Of a stretch of DNA of 64,000 nt, positions 17,363 through 25,897 are shown one piece after another. The notes beneath the pieces are model-generated. The model was not told the DNA's origin, searched no databases, and worked only from the letters and a program-made list of their open reading frames with translations. The DNA is from Acetivibrio thermocellus ATCC 27405 (GTDB taxonomy: Bacteria > Bacillota > Clostridia > Acetivibrionales > Acetivibrionaceae), in assembly GCF_000015865.1 (NCBI RefSeq), contig NC_009012.1, forward strand, positions 186,001-250,000, written 5' to 3'. Both the position numbers and the translations under genes were made by a program. Every line of letters begins with the position of its first letter. Position 1 is the first letter of the stretch.

Positions 17363-17653
17363 ATGCTTACAGGTAAGCAAAGAAGCTATTTAAGAAGTTT
17401 GGCAAACAGCATCGAACCCATCTTTCAGATTGGCAAAGGCGGAATAAATGACAATATGATAAAGCAGTTTAACGAAGCTTTGGAGGCAAGGGAGCTTATA
17501 AAAGTTGCGGTGCTTAAAAACGCCATGGTTGATACAAAGGAAGTGTGTCATGAAGTGGCAAGTCTTGTGGGAGCCGAAGTGGTCCAGGTGATAGGCAATA
17601 AATTTGTTTTGTACAAAGAATCAAAAGAGAACAAGGTAATAGAGCTTCCGTAA
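17363..17653 (+). CDS. yhbY: YhbY/CRM-domain RNA-binding protein
   Basis: CRM-domain protein of 96 residues associated with pre-50S ribosomal particles. The start MLTGKQRSYLRSLANSIEP, the GxxG loop in QIGKGGINDNMI and the C-terminal VQVIGNKFVLYK are typical of YhbY. In Firmicutes the gene commonly follows obg and precedes nadD. Here nadD is not the next gene, and a minus-strand gene converges on it. An AAGGAGAG site precedes ATG 17363. Confidence 0.93.
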   Translation: MLTGKQRSYLRSLANSIEPIFQIGKGGINDNMIKQFNEALEARELIKVAVLKNAMVDTKEVCHEVASLVGAEVVQVIGNKFVLYKESKENKVIELP

Positions 17654-17699
17654 TATTTCCCATAAAATTTTAGGTGTTTTTGGTATGAAAAAGTTATGT

Positions 17700-17723
17700 A
17701 AAAAGAGCCCGGTTAAAGGGCTC
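17700..17723 (-). terminator. Terminator for the DUF4364 gene
   Basis: On the minus strand GAGCCC pairs with GGGCTC across an eight-base loop and is followed by TTTTT, just after the DUF4364 stop codon. It may also stop yhbY transcription from the other side. Confidence 0.75.
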
Positions 17724-17738
17724 AACATACCAACAAAG

Positions 17739-18308
17739 TCATGAATTTTCTCCGGTGTTTTTAATTCTGTCTTTTATAAGGCTTTCAATAATTTCACTGT
17801 ATATTTCCTGGGAATGTTTTTTCCAGTTTTCACAAATCCTTCGGGCATCATTTTTCGTTCCCACTGTAACCTTTAAATCGATAAGGTTGAAATTGTCCTC
17901 CCGGACCTGACACGAGACGGTGAATTCGTTTTCTCCGCTTAAGGTATATTCAGCTGAAATAAAGGTTTCGTTTCTGATGTTGTTCCTTATGTTGGATATA
18001 CTGTTGTCAATAAGGCTTTTTATACCCTGCGGTATATGGCCGGTAAAGTAGCTTAAGGTTTGTTTCCCCAAAGGAGTAATGGTGTAAAACGCTTTATTGT
18101 CAATATTTTTATACAATAGATAGTTGCTGGTGCAAAGTTCATTGAGAAGCTGCTGAAGCATAAAATAATTCATAAATTTATTTTCCAGAATGATTTTTGT
18201 TATCTGCAGATTGCTGATGGGTATGTTTACTTTATCAATAATATAAAGCAGAATCAGTTTGTTCTCTGCAAGTTCTTTATTGCTGACGATACTCATGGCA
18301 ATAATCAT
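17739..18308 (-). CDS. DUF4364 family protein
   Basis: Conserved clostridial protein of up to 189 residues. The N-terminal half resembles a winged helix: ENKLILLYIIDKVNIPISN, then MLQQLLNELCTSNYLLY and FYTITPLGKQTLSYF. The C-terminal half is a beta-rich domain of unknown role. The layout suggests a PadR-like DNA-binding regulator, but no target is visible. The start is ambiguous. The first ATG (18308) directly abuts AAAGGA, while Met 5 (18296) lies 12 bases after it; neither spacing is ideal. The gene is monocistronic, with a terminator after it. Confidence 0.75.
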   Translation of the reverse strand: MIIAMSIVSNKELAENKLILLYIIDKVNIPISNLQITKIILENKFMNYFMLQQLLNELCTSNYLLYKNIDNKAFYTITPLGKQTLSYFTGHIPQGIKSLIDNSISNIRNNIRNETFISAEYTLSGENEFTVSCQVREDNFNLIDLKVTVGTKNDARRICENWKKHSQEIYSEIIESLIKDRIKNTGENS

Positions 18309-18603
18309 TCCTTTCGCTCAGCTTAATTTGGCTCTCAAGTTAAAAATCAAATCATAAATTTATCACGTTTCTTAGTATGTAGTTTTGAGTGTATTATAAC
18401 ATAGTGAAGGGGAATTGTGCCATATTGCCCGAAGACAAATCAAATTTTGATTATATTTGGCTTATATAAACTTGCCGATAAATACGTATATATAAACATA
18501 TATGGATGGAATAATTGTTATGTATGTTTTATAATATTCTAATGTGTGTTGTTCTTATAAAATATTATTATTTTTAAAAAATGGGTGTGAGGAGTTTTTT
18601 GAA
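18309..18603. other. Divergent intergenic region
   Basis: This is 295 AT-rich bases between the DUF4364 gene (minus) and the iron-sulfur protein gene (plus). Both promoters must lie here. A segment with repeated ATATATAAAC-like sequence occurs around 18485-18505. No named motif was found. Confidence 0.3.
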
Positions 18604-19284
18604 ATGAATAATTTTACTAAAATTCAAGATAAATTAATGGAAATGGGTGCATCCTTTGTAGGCTGTTCCGATGTTGAGGCATACCTTCCGGAAAATCTTA
18701 AAAAGGTTAAATATGCTATAACTGTCGGAGTAAGACTGTCCGATTTTATTATTGACCAAATAAGCGACAAGCCTACCTATACTTATTTTCACCATTACAG
18801 GGCGGTTAATACGTTGATAGACCAGATAACTTTAAGGGGTCAGATAGAGATTCAGAATATGGGATATAGTGCCATGGCGGTACCTGCCTCCCAGACTGTC
18901 AACGATCTGGAAGACAGATATTCAGGCGTTTTCCAGCACAAGACCGCCGCCGTAAAAGCGGGTCTGGGCTGGATAGGGAAAAACGGTTTGTTTATCAGCA
19001 CTAAATATGGTCCAAGAGTAAGGTTGGGAACAATACTTACGGACATGGAACTTCCGATTGGTTCCCACGTTGTCCGGGACGGCTGTGGCAGCTGCAGAAT
19101 TTGCGTTGACAGCTGTCCGGCAATGGCTTTGACGGGTAACAGCTGGTTTGCCGGCTGTGACAGGAGCCATATTGTTGATGCCCAGGCGTGCAGTGAATAT
19201 ATGAACAGGAATTTCAAGCACATAGGCAGGGGCTCTGTATGTGGTATTTGTATCAGAGTGTGTCCTAAAGGATTTTCAAAATAA
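18604..19284 (+). CDS. 4Fe-4S binding protein related to epoxyqueuosine reductase
   Basis: Predicted iron-sulfur oxidoreductase of 226 residues. The C-terminal part has two cysteine clusters, CGSCRICVDSCPAMAL and CGICIRVCP, like the double cluster of QueG. The middle matches QueG-type proteins around HKTAAVKAGLGWIGKNGLF and GPRVRLGTILTD. It is shorter than QueG (about 380 residues) and lacks the HEAT-repeat C-terminus, so it is a QueG-like paralogue of unknown substrate. ATG 18604 follows GGAG at 9-10 bases; the frame is open 60 bases further up without a ribosome binding site. It precedes a degenerate receiver gene by 37 bases. Confidence 0.8.
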   Translation: MNNFTKIQDKLMEMGASFVGCSDVEAYLPENLKKVKYAITVGVRLSDFIIDQISDKPTYTYFHHYRAVNTLIDQITLRGQIEIQNMGYSAMAVPASQTVNDLEDRYSGVFQHKTAAVKAGLGWIGKNGLFISTKYGPRVRLGTILTDMELPIGSHVVRDGCGSCRICVDSCPAMALTGNSWFAGCDRSHIVDAQACSEYMNRNFKHIGRGSVCGICIRVCPKGFSK

Positions 19285-19321
19285 GAGTATTTGATTTTTA
19301 CGAGGACAGGAGATATAAAAA

Positions 19322-19690
19322 ATGAAAAAAGTGCTTCTTGTTAACGACAGTAAGTTCGAAAGCATGATTTTGAAAGATATGTTGGTAAGTATAGGATATA
19401 TTGCCGGTATTGCGGATGAATATGATGCAATTGAAAAGGTACAGGACATGCGTCCTGATTATATTATTATAAACCGCGTGATGAAAGAAATATATGGTGA
19501 CGAATTAGCTTCAAAAATAAAAGCCCGTTTTCCGGAGATAAAATGTATTTTGTCATCTTGTGACTCAATAAGTATAGATGATTACAAGAACAGCGGAATT
19601 GACGCGGTAATAAGAACACCTGTTGACCAATACAGGCTTAAGGCTGTATTGAAAAATGTGGAATATCTTAAAAATGACATAAGAAAATAA
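19322..19690 (+). CDS. CheY-like receiver domain protein lacking the phosphoacceptor Asp
   Basis: Stand-alone receiver-fold protein of 122 residues. The fold is clear from MKKVLLVNDSKFESMILKDML, the DYIIINRVMKEIYGDELA segment and the C-terminal helix. The residue at the phosphorylation position is Asn (IIIN in place of LLLD), the acidic pair is Asn-Asp, and the conserved Lys is Arg (IRTPVD). It should therefore not be phosphorylated in the normal way and may work as a protein-interaction module. No histidine kinase or output domain is encoded beside it. The function is unknown. Confidence 0.78.
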   Translation: MKKVLLVNDSKFESMILKDMLVSIGYIAGIADEYDAIEKVQDMRPDYIIINRVMKEIYGDELASKIKARFPEIKCILSSCDSISIDDYKNSGIDAVIRTPVDQYRLKAVLKNVEYLKNDIRK

Positions 19691-19742
19691 TGTATGTTTA
19701 TTGTTTTTGCCCTGTGAGAATAATAAACGCAGGGTGATAATT

Positions 19743-20213
19743 ATGGGTTACGTCTTTTTTTATCTTTCACTGTTCGGAGTATTGATCAGTCTGATTATAT
19801 GTCTTTATTTTAAACCTTTGGATTTCAGAAAAGCCGTTATAGGTATTATGACCGTTGCATATTCGATGATTTATGAAACGGTTTTAAGCGGTTATTTAAG
19901 TCTTTATTATTATCTTAATCCCCGGGATTCTGTTATTTATATTGTGATGTCGGCAATTTTGCTGTATCCGTCTTTGAATATTATGTATACAATGTTTTTA
20001 CTAAAAGATAAGAAGGCTGTACTGGGATACACGATTGCATGGATGGCAGCCATGATGATTTTTGAGTATTTCAGTGTCATGTTTGGAACGGTGGTGTTTA
20101 CAGGATGGACCCCCTTTCCTTGGTCTGTGGTTACTTATGTGGTAACCTATCTTTGGGTGTATCTGACATACCGGTATTTAAGCAAAAAGAGACTTACGGG
20201 AAAACTTCTGTAA
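19743..20213 (+). CDS. Small polytopic membrane protein (CBO0543-like)
   Basis: Predicted integral membrane protein of 156 residues with about five transmembrane segments and no recognised catalytic motif. The C-terminal half contains a pattern E..(4)..G..(2)..FTGW..S that also occurs in the membrane protein at 21398-21850, so the two are probably distant paralogues. The resemblance to the clostridial CBO0543 family is by general layout only. ATG 19743 follows AGGGTGA. It converges with the FAD oxidoreductase gene and may belong functionally to that locus. Confidence 0.6.
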   Translation: MGYVFFYLSLFGVLISLIICLYFKPLDFRKAVIGIMTVAYSMIYETVLSGYLSLYYYLNPRDSVIYIVMSAILLYPSLNIMYTMFLLKDKKAVLGYTIAWMAAMMIFEYFSVMFGTVVFTGWTPFPWSVVTYVVTYLWVYLTYRYLSKKRLTGKLL

Positions 20214-20224
20214 GTGTTTGAAGT

Positions 20225-21307
20225 TTATTGTTTTTTACGATTCTCCAATTTTTCTTTTAACCGGTATATCCGGGCAAAGTTTTTTACTACGTCAAACCTT
20301 GTGTTGTATAAAAGATGACGAATTCCCGGAAACCCTATGGAAGCCAGCAGAGAATCATAAGTATCGTTGTCGGCGGTATTAAAGGCTTTCCTCATTTGAT
20401 AAAGCTGTTGGTTGTGCTTTGTCACACGTTTAAGAAGCCTTTCATAATCATCTCCGTTTGCAATGGACCGGGCGGCCATGACTCCCATTTCTATGGAGTT
20501 TAACTGGCCAAAGCCTAAAAACGGATCTATTGCACCGCCGGCATTTCCGACAAAATATATGTTGTCCACTTTGTGAGGATAGGCAAACCCTGTGTCATGA
20601 GCCTGCTTGAATTCTTCCACAATGGTGTAATTTATATTTTCGTAGTCCAAAAAGGCCTTCCAATAATGGTCAATTTCTTTTTCATTTACGTCGGTTACTA
20701 CCAATATGACTGAAGCCTTTTTACTGTTAAAAGGTGAAAGATAAGCATATCCGTTTTTGCAATAATCTTTGTTGATCCACATGATAAGATTGTTTGGATC
20801 GAAATCTCCCAATAAAACCGCACCTCTTATGTATGTTTTGATTGTAGGATACCAACATCCCAATTGATTGGTAAACACGGTGTTTCCGTTTGCAACAACC
20901 ACGTAGTCAAATTCCTTTGCCAAAGGATCAATGTCTCCGTAAGTATTAAAGTTTATTTTGGAGGTTTTAAGATGGGAAAAAAGCTGCATGGGCAGTGAAT
21001 CTTTATCCCGTCCTCTTTTCAGGAAAAAACCAAAATTACCCTTAATCACTGTTTTCCTGTTTGGAGAATAGTGTGTAAGGGTGTTAACGGTGTTGACGGG
21101 GGTTATGCTTATGTCAAAATTTTTCTTAATGTATTTTATTGCATCCTTTATTGGCCTGTGCTGAATTTCCAGAAGGACCGAAATATGGCTGTATTGATCC
21201 CCTATATATCCGTTTCTGTGGAATATTACCGGGCTGATACCGTGCCTTTCCAGTTCGTGAGCGCAAGAAAGGCCGGACAGTCCTCCGCCGATTATTGCGA
21301 CTTTCAC
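20225..21307 (-). CDS. FAD-dependent oxidoreductase, geranylgeranyl reductase-like
   Basis: Predicted flavoprotein of 360 residues. The N-terminal dinucleotide motif is VAIIGGGLSGLSCAHELE, and the second FAD motif is FVGNAGGAIDPFLGFG near residue 255. This arrangement is that of the p-hydroxybenzoate hydroxylase/geranylgeranyl reductase superfamily. It is clearly paralogous to the divergent gene at 22546-23640, sharing the start, the conserved central MWINKDY or MWVNRDY and the second FAD motif. GTG 21307 lies one base after a small upstream ORF, whose end contains its GGAGGT site. The substrate is unknown; a prenyl lipid is possible but inferred. Confidence 0.82.
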   Translation of the reverse strand: MKVAIIGGGLSGLSCAHELERHGISPVIFHRNGYIGDQYSHISVLLEIQHRPIKDAIKYIKKNFDISITPVNTVNTLTHYSPNRKTVIKGNFGFFLKRGRDKDSLPMQLFSHLKTSKINFNTYGDIDPLAKEFDYVVVANGNTVFTNQLGCWYPTIKTYIRGAVLLGDFDPNNLIMWINKDYCKNGYAYLSPFNSKKASVILVVTDVNEKEIDHYWKAFLDYENINYTIVEEFKQAHDTGFAYPHKVDNIYFVGNAGGAIDPFLGFGQLNSIEMGVMAARSIANGDDYERLLKRVTKHNQQLYQMRKAFNTADNDTYDSLLASIGFPGIRHLLYNTRFDVVKNFARIYRLKEKLENRKKQ

Positions 21308-21308
21308 G

Positions 21309-21401
21309 TCAAATACCTCCGAATCTTTTTAAAAATATCAGCCACGCGGATACCAGCAAGCCGTTTGCAAAAGTCAGGACGGTGTACAGAAAAATATTCA
21401 C
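21309..21401 (-). CDS. 30-residue predicted membrane peptide, translationally coupled
   Basis: Short ORF between the membrane protein gene and the FAD oxidoreductase gene. Its GTG start overlaps the upstream stop codon (GTGA) and its TGA stop is one base from the next start. An AAGGAGG lies about 13 bases before the start. The peptide (MNIFLYTVLTFANGLLVSAW then LIFLKRFGGI) is one hydrophobic helix with a basic end. It could be a genuine small membrane protein or only a coupling device; there is no homology evidence. Confidence 0.45.
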   Translation of the reverse strand: MNIFLYTVLTFANGLLVSAWLIFLKRFGGI

Positions 21402-21850
21402 CTGGCAACATCCTCCTTTTTGTCCAGCACAACTATTGAAAACCAGCTTAGTACTATCATTACACATACATTAATAAAAAGACTGCTGGTAAAGTGCCAG
21501 TTGGTGTAAGCAAGATTGCCGCTTAAAATCAGTAAAATTTCCTGTAGGAAAAAAAGTGCCGAAATTGCAAATATATTTACTATTCTAAGCCATCTCTTTT
21601 TTGGATGGAGCTGGGAAAAAAGGGTTCCTACGGTGAATACAGGTCCTGCGGTAAAGAAAAGGGAAGAACCCATTATACTGATTACAGGTTCGTTCACTGT
21701 ATATAATCCCTGATTAATGGCCTGGGTGTCTGTTACAAGTTGCAGGACTGCAGCCAGAATTCCGCCCCATATGTTCCTTTTCAGTTGACGAAAATCAATA
21801 AAGACAAAGAATATTATCCAACTCATTACAAACAATATAACCCATTCCAT
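21398..21850 (-). CDS. Polytopic membrane protein (CBO0543-like)
   Basis: Predicted integral membrane protein of 150 residues with four to five transmembrane helices, starting MEWVILFVMSWIIFFVFIDF. The pattern E..(6)..SG..(3)..YTNW..S resembles that in the protein at 19743-20213, suggesting a shared family. It is the first gene of a minus-strand group with the small peptide and the FAD oxidoreductase. ATG 21850 is chosen over the TTG at 21871, which overlaps the AAGGAG site. The role is unknown. Confidence 0.62.
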   Translation of the reverse strand: MEWVILFVMSWIIFFVFIDFRQLKRNIWGGILAAVLQLVTDTQAINQGLYTVNEPVISIMGSSLFFTAGPVFTVGTLFSQLHPKKRWLRIVNIFAISALFFLQEILLILSGNLAYTNWHFTSSLFINVCVMIVLSWFSIVVLDKKEDVAR

Positions 21851-21896
21851 AACGAAATTATCTCCTTGCAAGTAATTATTGATTAAAGTTTGTGCG

Positions 21897-22136
21897 CTAA
21901 ATTCTGGGTTTTAAAGGGAACAGTTTGGAGATAATTCCCTCTGATGATTGAATCCTGTCTATTTTTTGCTGGAGATTTACTATATCTCTCATTTCATCGT
22001 CCCTAAGCTGGGTGAAAACCTGTCTTGCTTCAGGATTTTTAATATAAATCAGGCATTCGTTGTAAAACATCTCATTTGCAATTTTAGATTGCAGTAAATC
22101 TTGTAAAATAGCACTCTGCTCCAAATAAATCACCAT
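21897..22136 (-). CDS. Short helical protein, ferritin-like fold possible
   Basis: Predicted 79-residue, mostly helical cytosolic protein. Residues ANEMFYNECLIYIKNPEARQ and the following FTQLRDDEMRDIVNL resemble one helical hairpin of ferritin- or rubrerythrin-like proteins, with Glu residues at plausible positions, but the full metal motif is not present. It resembles the next gene (22163-22378) in size and pattern. No firm family assignment. A weak AAAAAGAAAG site precedes ATG 22136. Confidence 0.5.
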   Translation of the reverse strand: MVIYLEQSAILQDLLQSKIANEMFYNECLIYIKNPEARQVFTQLRDDEMRDIVNLQQKIDRIQSSEGIISKLFPLKPRI

Positions 22137-22162
22137 GCTTTCTTTTTAGTATCAGTGACCGA

Positions 22163-22378
22163 TTATTGCGATTTATCGATTGACAACAAAATCATTTTGT
22201 CGTTTATCATTTTTATATGATCACGGGAAGTCTGTGAAAAGTCCCTCAGGATATTTTTTAATTCTTTATCTTTTGTAATTTGGTAATAATGTTCATATTT
22301 TTTTAACAAAAGCTCTTCTCTGTTTATTGCACCGGTGAATGCTATATTTAAAATGTATTGTTGAGACTGTCTTTCCAT
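22163..22378 (-). CDS. Short helical protein, paralogue-like to its neighbour
   Basis: Predicted 71-residue helical protein (MERQSQQYILNIAFTGAINR, then LLLKKYEHYYQITKDKELKN). The pattern of two long amphipathic helices with EE..Y..YY and D..LK..L..F resembles half of a ferritin-like four-helix bundle. ATG 22378 is chosen because GGAGG lies 5 bases upstream; the frame extends nine codons further without a site. It is divergent from the second FAD oxidoreductase gene. The function is unknown. Confidence 0.52.
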   Translation of the reverse strand: MERQSQQYILNIAFTGAINREELLLKKYEHYYQITKDKELKNILRDFSQTSRDHIKMINDKMILLSIDKSQ

Positions 22379-22545
22379 AAACTCCTCCGAAAGAGCGAAA
22401 TTCAATTAATCTATAAATATTTTTGTCTTTTTTGCAAATATTATTCTTATGAATTAATAAGGAAGCAATGTAAAAGTAATACGGATTATGAAACAATAGT
22501 AATCTGCAAAGATTAACATAAATTTTATGCCGAGGTGGAGATTTT

Positions 22546-23640
22546 ATGAAGATTGCCATAATTGGTGCAGGACTGGCCGGGCTGTCCTGTGCTTTTGAAT
22601 TGGAGAGAAACGGCATAACGCCGGTTATTTTTGAGAAAAGATCTTTTATAGGAGAAAACTACATGTTTCCCAGTACAACTCTAAGACTGTTTGACAGGGG
22701 TTTTAATAATCCCGTAAAATATCTCAAAAAAAAATACGACCTGAGTCTTATACCTTTTTCCCCTTTAAGAGAAATAACAATGAAGGGACCCACAAAAGAA
22801 GGAACCGTAAGCGGAAAATTGGGATATGTATTCATGAGAGGAGACGAAAAAGAATCCCTGGAAAATCAGATTGCAAAGCATATCAGGACTCCCATGCATT
22901 TTGACACATATATAAATCTTGAGGATGTAAAAAATGATTTTGATTATATTATTGTCGCGACCGGCGATGAAACCGTTGCGAACCGGCTTGGAGTATGGCA
23001 CACAACGACAACTGTTTATACAAGGGTTGCTCTTGTATTGGGAAATTTCAAAGTGGGTTGTGCAAAAATGTGGGTCAACCGGGATTATGACAAAGCGTGC
23101 TACGCATTTTTGTCTCCCCATAGTAAAAAAAGTGCGAGACTGCTTTTATCTGTCAATGATATATCACCCCATGAATTTGACTATTACTGGAATAATTTTG
23201 TAAGGCTTGAGGAAGTGAAATATAAAATAAATGAAACCAGGGACATTGTAACAAGACTTGGATACGTATCCACTGCAAAAGTGGGAAATGTTTATTTGAC
23301 CGGAAATGCCGCAGGGCTTATTGATGATTTTTTGGGTTTTGGCGCCATTAACGCCATTGAAAGCGGAATTCTTGCGGCAAAGGCAATCATAAAAGGAAAA
23401 GACTACAATGAAATGGTAAAATCTATAAAAAATCATGTAGCCGGCATTCATGAACTTAGAAAAATGATAAACGAATTTGACAATGATGATTATGAGCGGC
23501 TTATAAAAATTTTGACCATGCCTGTTATAAAACGGATTATTTACAACAATCCTCTGGCAAAGGTCCAAAGTATTACGTCTGCGGCAAAAGAGTTCAACAA
23601 CATGAAGCATAAAAGGCAGCGGCGTTTTTCCAAAAGCTAG
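22546..23640 (+). CDS. FAD-dependent oxidoreductase, geranylgeranyl reductase-like (second copy)
   Basis: Predicted flavoprotein of 364 residues, paralogue of the gene at 20225-21307. FAD motifs: IAIIGAGLAGLSCAFELE at the start and LTGNAAGLIDDFLGFGAIN near residue 250. A central conserved segment KMWVNRDYDKACYAFLSPHS corresponds to MWINKDY in the other copy. ATG 22546 follows GAGGTGGAG. The two flavoproteins face outward from a common centre holding small membrane and helical proteins. A role in reducing a polyprenyl or other hydrophobic substrate is suggested by the superfamily only. Confidence 0.82.
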   Translation: MKIAIIGAGLAGLSCAFELERNGITPVIFEKRSFIGENYMFPSTTLRLFDRGFNNPVKYLKKKYDLSLIPFSPLREITMKGPTKEGTVSGKLGYVFMRGDEKESLENQIAKHIRTPMHFDTYINLEDVKNDFDYIIVATGDETVANRLGVWHTTTTVYTRVALVLGNFKVGCAKMWVNRDYDKACYAFLSPHSKKSARLLLSVNDISPHEFDYYWNNFVRLEEVKYKINETRDIVTRLGYVSTAKVGNVYLTGNAAGLIDDFLGFGAINAIESGILAAKAIIKGKDYNEMVKSIKNHVAGIHELRKMINEFDNDDYERLIKILTMPVIKRIIYNNPLAKVQSITSAAKEFNNMKHKRQRRFSKS

Positions 23641-23821
23641 CCGCTGTATGTATGGTCAGGGAGGTTTGAGAAATTTGCAGGCAATAACTAATACTTGATT
23701 TTTTGCTTTGGATGTTTTAGTCTATATATGTTTAAAGTTGTTTTTCAATATTGAATAAATTAAAAACGGGGATATTTTTTGATGAAATAACGTAATATGA
23801 TGTATAAGTGAGGTTATTTAT

Positions 23822-25714
23822 ATGAAGATCAGTATAGAAAGAGCAAGAAGCAATATTTTTACCAATACAAGACCGCAGCTGGATGTGTTTGGAATAATTT
23901 ATACTGTGCTTTTTGTATGTTCCATTGTATTTAAAGGGGTGTTTCTCCAATTTCAGAACCAAATTAATTTCAAACCTCTTTTTTCAACCACAAATATTTT
24001 CATGTTTGTTGCTTCAATGTCTTTTACATTGGTACTGGCGGCTTTGTTGACCGTTTTTCACACAAAGAGAAGAGTGTTGTTTTTCATATCCAACATTTTA
24101 ATGTCGGTTTTGCTTCTTTCTGATGCTCTGTATTTGCGCTATTACAACACGATAATAACAATACCGGTAATTTATAATGCCCGATATTTGGGGCCGGTCA
24201 GAGAGAGTATCATGAGTCTTTTCAGGTTTAGCGACATATTCTATTTTTTGGATATTCCTGTTTTTGCAGTAATGTCGTTTATATTTTCCAAACGGGCTGA
24301 ACAGAACAAGCTTCCGTTGCTGAAAAGATGCGTAGTGGCCGCAGTGCTGATGGTAGTAGCTTTTGGCTCTTTTAAAATAGCATACAGCAAAAATGACATG
24401 TCCGAGTACGACAACAATTATATTGTGAAGAACTTTGGCATAGGTTATTTCCACTATTATGATGTGAAAAAATATTTAAAGGAAAATTATCTTAGGGATA
24501 AAAAACTTAGAACTGAGGAGAAAAATGAACTGACATCCTTCTTTGAAGAAAAAAACAAGGAAAAAGCCGCACTTTCCAATAGATTTAAGGGAATAGCAAA
24601 AGGGAAAAACCTTATTATTGTTCAGATGGAGGCTCTTCAGCATTTTGTTATCAACAGCAAAATGAACGGCAGGGAAATAACTCCCAACTTAAACAAGCTT
24701 GTAAAGGAAAGTCTGTATTTTGACAATATCTATGTGCAGGTGGCAGGGGGTAATACGTCGGATGCCGAGTTTATGACCAATACTTCATTGTACCCTGCAA
24801 AAGAAGGTGCTGCCTATTTTAGATTTGCAACAAACGAGTATAACACCATTCCCAAGGAATTAAAGAAAGAAGGCTATAATTCCTACGCTTTGCATGCATA
24901 CGGACCTGCATTCTGGAACAGAACCGAAATGTACAAAGCTATAGGATTTGATACTTTTATAAGCTCTAACGACTATGTTATGGACGAATATATAGGCTGG
25001 GGAGGCTGGGCGTTAAGTGACGATTCGTTTTTCAGACAGTCTCTGGAGAAAATTGATGTCACCAAACCGTTCTATTCATTTTTCATAACTCTTTCCGGTC
25101 ATCATCCTTATTCCTATTTTGAGGATAAACAAACCTTTGATGTCGGAAAATATGACAGGACTTATTTCGGCAACTATATTAAGGCTCAGAACTATGCTGA
25201 TGCCGCTCTTGGCCGTTTTATAGAAAGGCTTAAAGAAATGGGTCTTTATGAGAACAGCCTTATTGTCATCTACGGCGACCATACAGGTCTTCCCAAGACT
25301 CAGGCAAAAGAACTTCTGGAATTTTTGGGAGTGGACGACAACAAGGTTGACTGGATAAAGCTTCAAAAGATACCTTTGCTGATACATTGTCCGGGGGTGA
25401 AAGGAGAAACCATTAGCACCACCGGCGGACAGGTGGATATATTCCCGATGATTGCCAATATGATGGGATTTGAAAACTATTATGCGTTGGGCAAAGACCT
25501 GCTGAACACCGAAAAAGGTTATGCGGTGCTGAGAAACGGTTCAGTGCTCACGGATGACTATTACTACTGCAGTGAGGATGATACCGTTTATGATTTGAGA
25601 AGCGGTGAGGTTCTTGACAAGAAGGACTATGAAGATGAGATACAAAAATATCAAAAAGAACTTCAAATATCCGACATAATTCTGGAAAAAGATGCACTGC
25701 GGAAGTTGAAATAA
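23822..25714 (+). CDS. LTA synthase family membrane sulfatase (LtaS-like)
   Basis: Membrane enzyme of 630 residues related to lipoteichoic acid synthase. The first 190 residues hold about five transmembrane helices. The extracellular sulfatase-fold domain (about 255-600) has the metal-binding Glu in IIVQMEALQHF, the catalytic Thr in AGGNTSDAEFMTN, the GWALSDDSFF segment and the metal-binding Asp-His in IYGDHTGLPK. Family members transfer glycerophosphate from phosphatidylglycerol to a glycolipid or growing polymer. Whether this species makes lipoteichoic acid is not shown by the window. ATG 23822 follows GAGG. The gene stands alone. Confidence 0.88.
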   Translation: MKISIERARSNIFTNTRPQLDVFGIIYTVLFVCSIVFKGVFLQFQNQINFKPLFSTTNIFMFVASMSFTLVLAALLTVFHTKRRVLFFISNILMSVLLLSDALYLRYYNTIITIPVIYNARYLGPVRESIMSLFRFSDIFYFLDIPVFAVMSFIFSKRAEQNKLPLLKRCVVAAVLMVVAFGSFKIAYSKNDMSEYDNNYIVKNFGIGYFHYYDVKKYLKENYLRDKKLRTEEKNELTSFFEEKNKEKAALSNRFKGIAKGKNLIIVQMEALQHFVINSKMNGREITPNLNKLVKESLYFDNIYVQVAGGNTSDAEFMTNTSLYPAKEGAAYFRFATNEYNTIPKELKKEGYNSYALHAYGPAFWNRTEMYKAIGFDTFISSNDYVMDEYIGWGGWALSDDSFFRQSLEKIDVTKPFYSFFITLSGHHPYSYFEDKQTFDVGKYDRTYFGNYIKAQNYADAALGRFIERLKEMGLYENSLIVIYGDHTGLPKTQAKELLEFLGVDDNKVDWIKLQKIPLLIHCPGVKGETISTTGGQVDIFPMIANMMGFENYYALGKDLLNTEKGYAVLRNGSVLTDDYYYCSEDDTVYDLRSGEVLDKKDYEDEIQKYQKELQISDIILEKDALRKLK

Positions 25715-25897
25715 AGTGAAAAAAATATGAAAATGCAAGAAAAGTGAAATTCAGGTGTAATTTGTGTTTGAATTGTGTCGTATATGTTTATATAATTAAA
25801 GTATATTATTTAATGTATTGTTTAAAATATATTGTTTAAATAATAAGCATAAAAATATGAAAGCCCAATGCATAAACAACGAAGGAGAGTATTTAAA

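Noticed and set aside
17700-17723. Terminator of yhbY
   Set aside because: The T run is on the minus-strand side, immediately after the DUF4364 stop, so it is assigned to that gene; any effect on yhbY is secondary.
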